From: GCA-016700035 sp964646575
GTDB taxonomy: Bacteria; Patescibacteriota; Saccharimonadia; CAILAD01; GCA-016700035
Length of the DNA: 8,783 nt
Direction: 5' to 3'
Assembly: GCA_964646575.1 (NCBI GenBank)
Contig: CAZYFT010000023.1
Location: 1 to 8,783, forward strand
The notes beneath the pieces were generated by a model. It was not told where the DNA came from and did no database searches. It worked only from the letters and a program-made list of their open reading frames with translations. Each line of letters begins with the position of its first letter. Position 1 is the stretch's first letter. The position numbers and the translations under genes were made by a program. Positions 1 through 4,297 of this stretch are shown here, piece after piece.

Positions 1-206
1 TTGGCGACATCAGTGCCGTCAATAACAATCGAACCAGAGGTGATGTCGCGCAAACCTTCCATCATCTCAAGCGTGGTAGTTTTTCCAGCGCCGTTTGGGC
101 CAAGAATACCAAACACCTCGCCCTTCTTTACTTCGAAGCTCACCCCCCGAACTGCTTCGAAGTCTTCGTAGGTTTTGCGTAAATCTTTAACCGTGATCAA
201 GGCCAT
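1..206 (-). CDS. ABC transporter ATP-binding protein, N-terminal part (cut by window edge)
   Basis: Only the first 68 codons are inside the window; the gene runs off the left edge. It encodes the nucleotide-binding subunit of an ABC transporter, which hydrolyses ATP at the inner face of the membrane to drive a partner permease. The translation starts MALITVKDLRKTYEDFEAV and shows the A-loop tyrosine (Tyr13) and a perfect Walker A motif GPNGAGKTT at about residues 36-44, followed by the usual EGL..ITSGSIVIDG segment. The Walker A context resembles ABC-2 type (drug, antibiotic or polysaccharide export) ATPases, but the signature and Walker B motifs lie outside the window, so the substrate class is not decidable. 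The ATG at 206 is the only sensible start. No Shine-Dalgarno sequence precedes it, and a TATACT -10 box ends only 8 nt upstream, which suggests a leaderless or nearly leaderless mRNA. Confidence 0.93.
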   Translation of the reverse strand, partial: MALITVKDLRKTYEDFEAVRGVSFEVKKGEVFGILGPNGAGKTTTLEMMEGLRDITSGSIVIDGTDVA

Positions 207-214
207 ACCATTCT

Positions 215-220
215 AGTATA
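215..220 (-). promoter_or_regulatory. -10 box of the ABC ATPase gene
   Basis: TATACT on the minus strand (5/6 match to TATAAT), 8 nt before the ATG at 206. The space back to the preceding terminator is so short that any -35 region would overlap the terminator; no good TTGACA match is seen there. If used, transcription would begin at or within about 2 nt of the start codon. Confidence 0.45.
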
Positions 221-233
221 CTGCAGCCCGACT

Positions 234-267
234 AAAAAAAGAGCCCCTCTCTAGAAAGAGAGGAGCT
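234..267 (-). terminator. Rho-independent terminator of the TrpF-like gene
   Basis: Arms 242-252 and 257-267 form an 11-bp stem (one G-U on the minus strand) around a 4-nt loop, followed on the minus strand by a run of seven T (234-240). The stem includes the stop codon at 251-253, so the last codons of the gene are part of the terminator. Confidence 0.85.
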
Positions 268-1165
268 TTTGCGCAGCTTCGATGTATCGCTTGGCCGCAT
301 CAAGATCCATCGAGCCATCCGACTTGCGCAGTTTGCCTTGAGCGTCCACGCTCAAACCCGGCAAGGCACGCTCCAAACCAGCGTAAGCGTCCACGACGGA
401 CCTGTAGCTGCCGATCGTTTTTTCGCACAGCCCACCAGCAATGGCAAGTCGCAGACCAGGTGATGCATTGCACAACTTGAAGTAAGGCTCAAGAGCAGAC
501 AACAAACCATCACTTGGCAAGTCTACGCCAAAACCCCCGGATGCGTCATAGAGCAACGTTTGAAATGGAAAATTGTTGAACCGCTGACTGTGCGACCCAT
601 ACTCCAAGTCGAGAAAATCAGCCACATCCACATCCGGACAGATGAGCTCGCGAACTGGATTGAGCAGCTTCGGCCAGATTTGCAACACCGAACGAGTTGG
701 TCCACCGCACAGGGAGCGGCGCCGAGCATCCAGCCAGTACAAGGACGGCCGCTTCGGCAATGGGAAGTTGAACTGGAAGCCACCGAAGCCAGTACGCAGA
801 TCAGGCTTCCAGCTGCCAATTTCTTCGCCGATAATCTGGCGACAATCTTCGAAAAACACAGCTTCATCCGTCACCCACTCTTCACGCGTGACGTAGACGT
901 CACCGGTCGGGCCTGCCGCGTTATAATGAATAAGCGCGAAAGCTCGAGTTTCATCAACTTCGGCAACCAACTCTTGGAGTCGCTCACGTGGCGGGAACAA
1001 GTTTGGATACTTCGATGGGATGCCGTTCCATGTCTTATGGCTCACCAGAATTCCCACCATCAGCTGATGTGAATCATTGGGGCCAAACAGCTTCTGAAGT
1101 GCTTCGATCTCTTTGGGCTGCATGAAGCCCGTAACACCAATGTAGGGCTTAGGCGGTGCAAACAT
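251..1165 (-). CDS. TIM-barrel-like protein resembling phosphoribosylanthranilate isomerase (TrpF), function unknown
   Basis: 304 residues, no signal peptide and no membrane segment, so probably cytosolic. The spaced motifs look like the strand ends of a (beta/alpha)8 barrel: YIGVTGFM (8-15), LMVGILVSHKTWNG (35-48), FALIHYN (76-82), LLYDASGGFGVDLP (204-217), LRLAIAGGL (238-246) and LSVDAQGKLR (271-280). The last three match the order and style of TrpF, where an SGG loop, an AGGL loop and a G-VDVSSG-E segment bind phosphate. TrpF itself is about 200 residues, so this protein is about 100 longer, with extra sequence in the middle (about 85-170), and no trp genes are nearby. I therefore call the fold and not the reaction. 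The start is the ATG at 1165; only a weak AGGT lies upstream. The reading on the opposite strand is a shadow. A strong terminator closes the gene. Confidence 0.75.
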   Translation of the reverse strand: MFAPPKPYIGVTGFMQPKEIEALQKLFGPNDSHQLMVGILVSHKTWNGIPSKYPNLFPPRERLQELVAEVDETRAFALIHYNAAGPTGDVYVTREEWVTDEAVFFEDCRQIIGEEIGSWKPDLRTGFGGFQFNFPLPKRPSLYWLDARRRSLCGGPTRSVLQIWPKLLNPVRELICPDVDVADFLDLEYGSHSQRFNNFPFQTLLYDASGGFGVDLPSDGLLSALEPYFKLCNASPGLRLAIAGGLCEKTIGSYRSVVDAYAGLERALPGLSVDAQGKLRKSDGSMDLDAAKRYIEAAQKLLSF

Positions 1166-1255
1166 TGCAACCTGCGCTTTCTATCGATCTCTTACAAGGT
1201 ACGGACATATTTTAACGCGCGCAAGGTAATTTTCGCGAGCATGAGGATAATGCTT

Positions 1256-1285
1256 TTGTCAGCTACCGAAAAAAGCAGGTACAAT
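1256..1285 (+). promoter_or_regulatory. Sigma70-type promoter of the tRNA locus
   Basis: TTGTCA (1256-1261), 18-nt spacer, TACAAT (1280-1285). Each hexamer matches the consensus at 5 of 6 positions. Predicted transcription start is near 1292. The next terminator in this direction is at 1586-1607, so the expected primary transcript is about 315 nt and carries the leader, the tRNA-like inverted repeat and the tRNA. Confidence 0.7.
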
Positions 1286-1390
1286 AGAATCTAGCTCATC
1301 AATTGAAGACCGAAGGGATTCAATTGAAAGAGGAAGACTAGTGGAAGTAGCCAGCGAATATATTCGCCGCAACGAACAGTAGTCTGACGC
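1286..1390 (+). other. Transcribed leader upstream of the tRNA-like repeat, no confident gene
   Basis: No protein of normal length is encoded. Two copies of TCAATTGAA (1299-1307 and 1320-1328) lie exactly 21 bp apart, two helical turns, just downstream of the promoter. A 13-codon reading frame starting GTG (1341-1382, MEVASEYIRRNEQ) has a GAGG sequence 7 nt before it. It is also touched by a preceding 12-codon TTG frame through TAGTG. Neither is supported enough to call a gene. The rest of the gap, 1166-1255, shows nothing recognisable apart from the upstream region of the TrpF-like gene. Confidence 0.4.
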
Positions 1391-1410
1391 GGGCCCGTAG
1401 CTCAGTGGTT
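1391..1410 (+). pseudogene. Truncated 5' copy of tRNA-Met
   Basis: These 20 nt are identical to 1504-1523, the first 20 nt of the intact tRNA (acceptor 5' strand, D-stem 5' strand and part of the D-loop). The copy stops abruptly in the D-loop and has no anticodon arm, T arm or CCA end, so it cannot be a working tRNA. Confidence 0.8.
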
Positions 1411-1467
1411 GTCGCGACTTGTCGCGCTTTCAAAGAAACTGCTCTAACCACAACTGTTGAGCTACGG
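1395..1467 (+). repeat. Inverted repeat made of tRNA 5'-part sequence, foldback hairpin
   Basis: Positions 1395-1404 (CCGTAGCTCA) pair with 1458-1467, and 1405-1410 (GTGGTT) pair with 1446-1451, giving 16 bp interrupted by a 6-nt bulge (1452-1457). Inside the loop there is a second hairpin, CGCGA (1413-1417), loop CTTG, TCGCG (1422-1426). The right arm carries eight more nt (ACTGCTCT, 1438-1445) that are complementary to the intact tRNA (1524-1531) but not to the truncated copy. In total 24 nt of the right arm are antisense to the 5' portion of the downstream tRNA. Read on the minus strand it does not fold as a cloverleaf. Confidence 0.8.
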
Positions 1468-1503
1468 ATCTATAGCAAGATTCGTACATACATCTTTTAG
1501 CGT

Positions 1504-1579
1504 GGGCCCGTAGCTCAGTGGTTAGAGCAGTCGACTCATAATCGATTGGCCGCTGGTTCAAATCCAGCCGGGCCCACCA
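1504..1579 (+). tRNA. tRNA-Met (anticodon CAT), elongator type or Ile2
   Basis: A complete 76-nt cloverleaf with encoded CCA (1577-1579). The acceptor stem GGGCCCG/CGGGCCC is perfectly paired; D-stem GCTC/GAGC; anticodon stem GTCGA/TCGAT with loop CTCATAA; T-stem GCTGG/CCAGC with loop TTCAAAT; discriminator A. It is not the initiator: the first pair is G-C and not a mismatch, the anticodon stem lacks the three G-C pairs, and the D-stem has C11-G24. CAT can also be the isoleucine tRNA whose C34 is changed to lysidine by TilS. The sequence alone does not let me decide between the two. Confidence 0.96.
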
Positions 1580-1585
1580 CTATTC

Positions 1586-1607
1586 CACCCTGTCTGGGTG
1601 TTTTTTT
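1586..1607 (+). terminator. Rho-independent terminator after tRNA-Met
   Basis: CACCC (1586-1590), 5-nt loop, GGGTG (1596-1600), then seven T (1601-1607). It begins 6 nt after the CCA end. Confidence 0.85.
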
Positions 1608-1632
1608 AGTCATCGTCCTTCTTAACTCAAAT

Positions 1633-1665
1633 AAAAAACAACCCCTTGAGCAGAGGCTGTTTTTT
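1633..1665 (-). terminator. Terminator of the Pro/Ala-rich gene
   Basis: Arms 1639-1645 and 1653-1659 pair fully on the minus strand when G-U pairs are allowed, followed by six T (A run 1633-1638). On the plus strand the same stem has two mismatches, so it mainly serves the minus-strand gene. Confidence 0.75.
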
Positions 1666-1682
1666 ATTTACTTACGCCTAAC

Positions 1683-1961
1683 TTACGCTACAGCGCCGTC
1701 AGCTGGCGGAGCGGCTGGGGCATCAGATGCAGGAGCTTCTGGCGCTGGAGCTGGAGCTCCTTCAACTGCCTGGTCTGGAGTTGGCTCTGCAGGCGCTGCT
1801 GGTGGCATTTCTGGAGCTGCAGGAGCCTCTGGAGCGGCTGGTGCTGGGGCATCAGTTGCAGGTGCTTCTGGTGCTGGAGCAGCTGGTGCGGCAGCTGGGT
1901 CTGGCTGAGTTACGACACCAGGAGTTGGTGCGGCTGGTGCTGGCTGTGTCTGTGGATCCAT
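1683..1961 (-). CDS. Pro/Ala-rich low-complexity acidic small protein
   Basis: 92 residues made mostly of Ala and Pro with scattered Glu, Asp, Thr and Gln, no Lys, no Arg, no Cys and no aromatic residue. There is no signal peptide or membrane segment. It begins MDPQTQPAPAAPTPG and contains two near-identical blocks, APAPEAPATDAPA (28-40) and APAPEAPASDAPA (71-83). It is expected to be an extended, disordered, negatively charged chain. It is a real gene by its signals: AAAGGAG 7 nt before the ATG, a promoter with perfect TATAAT upstream, and a terminator downstream. The long open frames on the opposite strand are a by-product of the repetitive GCN/CCN codons. Function unknown; a spacer, linker or surface polymer is possible, but nothing here shows it. 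Confidence 0.8.
   Translation of the reverse strand: MDPQTQPAPAAPTPGVVTQPDPAAAPAAPAPEAPATDAPAPAAPEAPAAPEMPPAAPAEPTPDQAVEGAPAPAPEAPASDAPAAPPADGAVA
1717..1880. repeat. 35-bp imperfect direct repeat inside the Pro/Ala-rich gene
   Basis: Copies at 1717-1751 and 1846-1880 differ at three positions only. They encode the two APAPEAPA(T/S)DAPA blocks and suggest growth of the gene by internal duplication. Confidence 0.7.
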
Positions 1962-2002
1962 AATTATTCTCCTTTAGGTAATTTTTAAAATGGAATGTCT
2001 TG

Positions 2003-2032
2003 ATTATATCAGTTTCATTTACTGGTAACCAA
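2003..2032 (-). promoter_or_regulatory. Promoter of the Pro/Ala-rich gene
   Basis: Minus strand: TTGGTT (2027-2032), 18-nt spacer, perfect TATAAT (2003-2008). This gives a leader of about 35 nt before the ATG at 1961 with a strong ribosome site. Confidence 0.65.
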
Positions 2033-2035
2033 CAT

Positions 2036-2061
2036 AACACAAAACCCGCCACAAGGGCGGG
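2036..2061 (-). terminator. Terminator of the 69-residue protein gene
   Basis: CCCGCC (2045-2050), 5-nt loop, GGCGGG (2056-2061); on the minus strand a T-rich tail TTTTGTGTT follows. The tail is imperfect, so termination may be partial. Confidence 0.6.
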
Positions 2062-2071
2062 CTGTGTACGT

Positions 2072-2085
2072 AACTTACGTAAGTT
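2072..2085. repeat. 14-bp perfect palindrome
   Basis: AACTTACGTAAGTT, its own reverse complement, lies between the stop codon at 2090 and the terminator hairpin. It could be a protein-binding site or part of the 3' untranslated RNA; nothing further shows its role. Confidence 0.5.
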
Positions 2086-2089
2086 GGCT

Positions 2090-2299
2090 CTAGCCTTCTT
2101 TGTTCTCTTTCTTAAGAATTGGAAGACCGGTGCGGGTGTTTTCAACAACCATGTAGCCTTCTGGAAGCGCGTCGATTGCACCATCTTTAGCTTCGCGAGC
2201 GAAGAAGTAGATGCGCTGCTGACGGCCACCCTTAAGGGTTACATCACGCTGGTGCAAGATGTAAGTTTGACCTTTTGAATTAGTGTGCTGATATGCCAT
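2090..2299 (-). CDS. Small 69-residue protein, unknown function
   Basis: The protein reads MAYQHTNSKGQTYILHQRDV and goes on with TLKGGRQQRIYFFAREAKDG, then a GYMVVENTRTGLPILKK tail. It is basic and soluble-looking, with alternating short beta-type segments (YILHQRDV, QRIYFFA, YMVVEN) and no membrane segment. It resembles small conserved proteins I associate with Saccharibacteria from memory, without a named domain. The ATG at 2299 is preferred: AAGGAG lies 11 nt upstream, while the GTG four codons earlier at 2311 overlaps that ribosome site and is too close to be used. It has its own promoter with a palindrome in it and its own terminator, so it is a single-gene unit. Confidence 0.78.
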   Translation of the reverse strand: MAYQHTNSKGQTYILHQRDVTLKGGRQQRIYFFAREAKDGAIDALPEGYMVVENTRTGLPILKKENKEG

Positions 2300-2332
2300 A
2301 TCTTGTTTCACTCCTTATTACTAGTTATGTTT

Positions 2333-2359
2333 CCAGGTTAGGCCAGGTTAGCTAACCTG
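2333..2359. promoter_or_regulatory. Operator candidate: 16-bp palindrome plus an extra half-site
   Basis: CAGGTTAGCTAACCTG (2344-2359) is a perfect palindrome. An additional direct copy CCAGGTTAG sits at 2333-2341, 10 bp from the one at 2343-2351, one helical turn. The block fills the space between the -35 and -10 elements of the minus-strand promoter, where a bound repressor would block RNA polymerase. Confidence 0.6.
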
Positions 2360-2363
2360 TCAA
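2335..2363 (-). promoter_or_regulatory. Promoter of the 69-residue protein gene
   Basis: Minus strand: perfect TTGACA (2358-2363), 17-nt spacer, weak TAACCT (2335-2340). The predicted start near 2328 gives a leader of about 30 nt with AAGGAG. The poor -10 combined with an overlapping palindrome fits a controlled promoter. Confidence 0.5.
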
Positions 2364-2391
2364 CACCTTAGCGCTGACTTTTTTGTGTTTG

Positions 2392-2408
2392 TATCTGGTT
2401 TTCAGATA
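2392..2408. promoter_or_regulatory. Inverted repeat upstream of the plus-strand promoter
   Basis: TATCTG-N5-CAGATA, ending 10 bp before the -35 hexamer at 2419. Possible binding site for a dimeric regulator of the 2486 gene; short, so it may be chance. Confidence 0.3.
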
Positions 2409-2418
2409 GAGACTTGGT

Positions 2419-2447
2419 TTGAAGCTGAGAGGAAAAACACCTACAAT
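2419..2447 (+). promoter_or_regulatory. Promoter of the single-span membrane protein gene
   Basis: TTGAAG (2419-2424), 17-nt spacer, TACAAT (2442-2447). Leader of about 30 nt, then AAGGAGG before the ATG at 2486. Confidence 0.65.
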
Positions 2448-2485
2448 AGAGACTAATGTGCTTGAAGGATAAATAAGGAGGAAAC

Positions 2486-2989
2486 ATGGAAACACCGGCA
2501 CCACGCCGCCCAGCTGCACAAGCCCCGCGCCCAGCCGCGCACCCATCACAACCAGCAACTCACCCACGCCGCAATAAGCGCCGAGCGCTTGGATTTGCTG
2601 CAATCGGTATTGCCGTAATCGTATTAGTAGGCGTAATCCTGCTCGGAGCTTCACTACTCTCGCAAGCACGCTCTGGCGGCATGAAAGATGTAAAAACCGG
2701 CCAGTACCAAGCAGTCTTCTTAAATAATAACCAAGTTTACTTTGGAAAAATTTCCACCATTAACGATGAGCATATTGTTCTAAATGACATCTACTACCTG
2801 CAGGTTCAGCAAGGTGTACAGCCCGAAGAAAAAACCCAAGATAACCAGCAGCTTTCATTGGCTAAGTTGGGTGGAGAGTTACACGGCCCAGAAGACACGA
2901 TGTACATAAATGCCGACCAAGTATTGTTCTGGGAAAACCTCAAAGACGACGGCAAGGTTGTCCAGGCAATTAAAAGTAACAGTAAATAA
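2486..2989 (+). CDS. Single-span membrane protein with extracytoplasmic domain, unknown function
   Basis: 167 residues. Residues 1-33 are Pro/Ala/Arg/His-rich and end in a strongly basic stretch (RRNKRR) that should stay in the cytoplasm. One membrane helix spans about 35-59. The remaining ~105 residues should face outward and contain YQAVFLNNNQVYFGKIS (74-90), an NDIYYLQVQ segment and a C-terminal INADQVLFWENL. This pattern (QAVFL-N-QVYFGK followed by L-D-YYL) is one I recognise from patescibacterial membrane proteins without an assigned role. AAGGAGG lies before the ATG and a strong terminator follows, so it is a one-gene transcript. It may act in the cell envelope; nothing shows a catalytic centre. 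Confidence 0.85.
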   Translation: METPAPRRPAAQAPRPAAHPSQPATHPRRNKRRALGFAAIGIAVIVLVGVILLGASLLSQARSGGMKDVKTGQYQAVFLNNNQVYFGKISTINDEHIVLNDIYYLQVQQGVQPEEKTQDNQQLSLAKLGGELHGPEDTMYINADQVLFWENLKDDGKVVQAIKSNSK

Positions 2990-3005
2990 ACTAATCTGTA
3001 CTTCT

Positions 3006-3034
3006 AAAAAACGCCCCTTGCCAGGGCGTTTTTT
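3006..3034. terminator. Bidirectional terminator between convergent genes
   Basis: AAAAAACGCCC (3006-3016), 7-nt loop, GGGCGTTTTTT (3024-3034). The A and T runs make it work in both directions: it ends the 2486 gene on the plus strand and the beta-helix gene on the minus strand, whose stop codon (3033-3035) touches it. Confidence 0.9.
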
Positions 3035-4205
3035 ATTTCTTGGTTTTTGTTATAGAGCCATAACCTAATGGCGCCAAGTTTCTACTCAACAGAATGCTGA
3101 CACCCAAGAAAAAGGTCGCAACCGTCAAAAAACCACCCAAAACCGGCACGAGTCCAACTACAGCCAACAAGAAGAAGCCGAGTGCAGCAGCTCCAAGCTC
3201 GGTCATATAATTACGCGGGCGTGTGTTAGGTTTCTTAGTTGCCATTTGATTGAGCGCATAGCTGCCAACAAAGTGTGCACTGGCCGTTGGCGCCAACACT
3301 AATACAAGCAAGTAAACAAGTCCACCAATAAATACGAGAGGAATTCCGATAATTGTGAACAGTAAGAGTATCAGCAAAATTGGGGTAAATACTACAAATA
3401 CCAAAGCCTTGAAGTAGTTATTGAGTGGTTTTTTTACAAAATAATCCTCAGCTGGCAAAAAAACTTTCGGCATAATGAACAATGCGATTGCCGCAATAAA
3501 AATGTTTGCCGCCAGCCAGTACGCCATATCACTCAACTGTGCTGCAATACGCTCTGCTGGTGTCACCTCTCTTGCCGGATCAGTGCGCTTAATCGAGCCG
3601 GTAATTGAACGGTCATTTTCTATTGTCGCTTCAGACTGCGATGTGTATGTCAGGTTCCCTCCAATCGTCGCACCACCGGCAATAGTAATGGTCTCGCCAG
3701 CCACAGCCACATCTCCTCCCACTTTACTATCAACAAGAACTATCGAACCACCGACATACATATTCTGCGCAACCTCTCCCCGCGTACGAACATCACTACC
3801 GGCAGCAAAAAGATTCTGCGCTCGCAAACCATCATCAGTTTTTACATCTGCCGCGGCCACAAACACGCTACCGACCTCACGCGCTGCAACTTCCACGTCA
3901 GAACCTACCGCGTGAATGTTACCAGTTACCACGCCGCGGACAACAACTCGCTCGGCAGCAGCATACACGCTGCCATTTATTGTTCCTTCTATCTCAACTG
4001 TGCTACCGGCAACAATCACATCACCATTTACAGTGCCGCGCAACGAAATATTCTCAGCTGCACGCACATAAACACCATTTACGGTTTGATCGGCAGCCAA
4101 TTCGGCTCTTGAATTTGCAGCACGGGCGACACCAAGAGTTAACACAGTAACCGTAATGATTGCGACAATACCTAGAATTACTCCGAGACGTTTCATATTT
4201 TTCAT
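3033..4205 (-). CDS. Exported bactofilin-like beta-helix protein with C-terminal membrane domain
   Basis: 390 residues from the ATG at 4205. Order of parts: signal peptide or N-terminal anchor 1-29 (MKNMKRLGVILGIV, with ARA before residue 30); a right-handed parallel beta-helix at about 42-206 made of short repeats such as GTVNGDVIVAGSTVEIEGTI and EVGSVFVAAADV, as in polymer-forming (bactofilin/DUF583-like) proteins; a helical linker; then about four or five membrane helices (about 228-247, 266-306, 335-373). Ordinary bactofilins are cytosolic and lack both signal and membrane domain, so here the helix should sit outside the membrane. It may polymerise or stiffen the envelope (inference). No Shine-Dalgarno precedes either ATG at 4205 or 4196. 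A TTG at 4232 would extend it by nine codons but gives a poor signal peptide. The gene is divergent from lexA. Confidence 0.85.
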   Translation of the reverse strand: MKNMKRLGVILGIVAIITVTVLTLGVARAANSRAELAADQTVNGVYVRAAENISLRGTVNGDVIVAGSTVEIEGTINGSVYAAAERVVVRGVVTGNIHAVGSDVEVAAREVGSVFVAAADVKTDDGLRAQNLFAAGSDVRTRGEVAQNMYVGGSIVLVDSKVGGDVAVAGETITIAGGATIGGNLTYTSQSEATIENDRSITGSIKRTDPAREVTPAERIAAQLSDMAYWLAANIFIAAIALFIMPKVFLPAEDYFVKKPLNNYFKALVFVVFTPILLILLLFTIIGIPLVFIGGLVYLLVLVLAPTASAHFVGSYALNQMATKKPNTRPRNYMTELGAAALGFFLLAVVGLVPVLGGFLTVATFFLGVSILLSRNLAPLGYGSITKTKK

Positions 4206-4235
4206 TAAACGCCGAAAATAGCTAAAACACAAGGC

Positions 4236-4265
4236 TTGACACGTTCGTAGCCTGTTCGTTATTAT
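4236..4265 (+). promoter_or_regulatory. lexA promoter
   Basis: Perfect TTGACA (4236-4241), 18-nt spacer, TATTAT (4260-4265). The predicted start near 4272 gives a leader of about 25 nt with AAAGGAGG (4286-4293) before the ATG at 4298. Confidence 0.8.
4243..4257 (+). promoter_or_regulatory. Candidate LexA (SOS) box, direct-repeat type
   Basis: GTTC (4243-4246), seven nt, GTTC (4254-4257), inside the spacer of the lexA promoter. GTTC-N7-GTTC is the SOS box form established in Alphaproteobacteria; the half-sites are 11 bp apart, one helical turn. Extended by one base they read GTTCG-N6-GTTCG, and GTTCG is also the half-site of the Bacillus palindromic box, here in direct and not inverted orientation. 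Position between -35 and -10 fits self-repression. Confidence 0.6.
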
Positions 4266-4288
4266 AGATGTAAAGCAGTACTCATAAA
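4261..4288 (-). promoter_or_regulatory. Possible promoter of the beta-helix gene
   Basis: Perfect TATAAT on the minus strand (4261-4266) with a weak -35 (TTTATG, 4283-4288, spacer 16). It overlaps the lexA -10, and transcripts from it would pass through the SOS box. A competing choice is TTGTGT-N17-TTTAAT (-10 at 4204-4209), which would start RNA at about the ATG at 4196 and give a leaderless mRNA. Confidence 0.35.
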
Positions 4289-4297
4289 GGAGGGATT

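Noticed and set aside
560..1072. Plus-strand 170-codon frame opposite the TrpF-like gene
   Set aside because: No ribosome site and no recognisable motif; the minus-strand frame shows ordered TIM-barrel-like motifs and ends in a matching terminator.
1391..1472. A second tRNA on the minus strand
   Set aside because: The minus strand starts like a tRNA (acceptor-like, D-arm) but has no pairing anticodon stem, no T arm and no CCA; the 3' part pairs with the D-arm as a simple hairpin.
1411..1503. Small intron or group I intron in the tRNA
   Set aside because: The insert is only 93 nt, lies in the D-loop, and shows no group I core; the downstream tRNA is complete by itself.
1683..1961. CRISPR-like or tandem repeat array
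   Set aside because: The repeats are coding, imperfect and in frame, without equal spacers.
1546..1963. Long plus-strand open frames (120 and 78 codons) across the Pro/Ala-rich gene
   Set aside because: They are antisense readings of GCN/CCN-rich codons. One begins inside the tRNA. Neither has a ribosome site, while the minus-strand gene has promoter, ribosome site and terminator.
3475..4112. Plus-strand frames opposite the beta-helix gene
   Set aside because: Antisense of repetitive coding sequence, no ribosome sites; the minus-strand product has a clear domain order.
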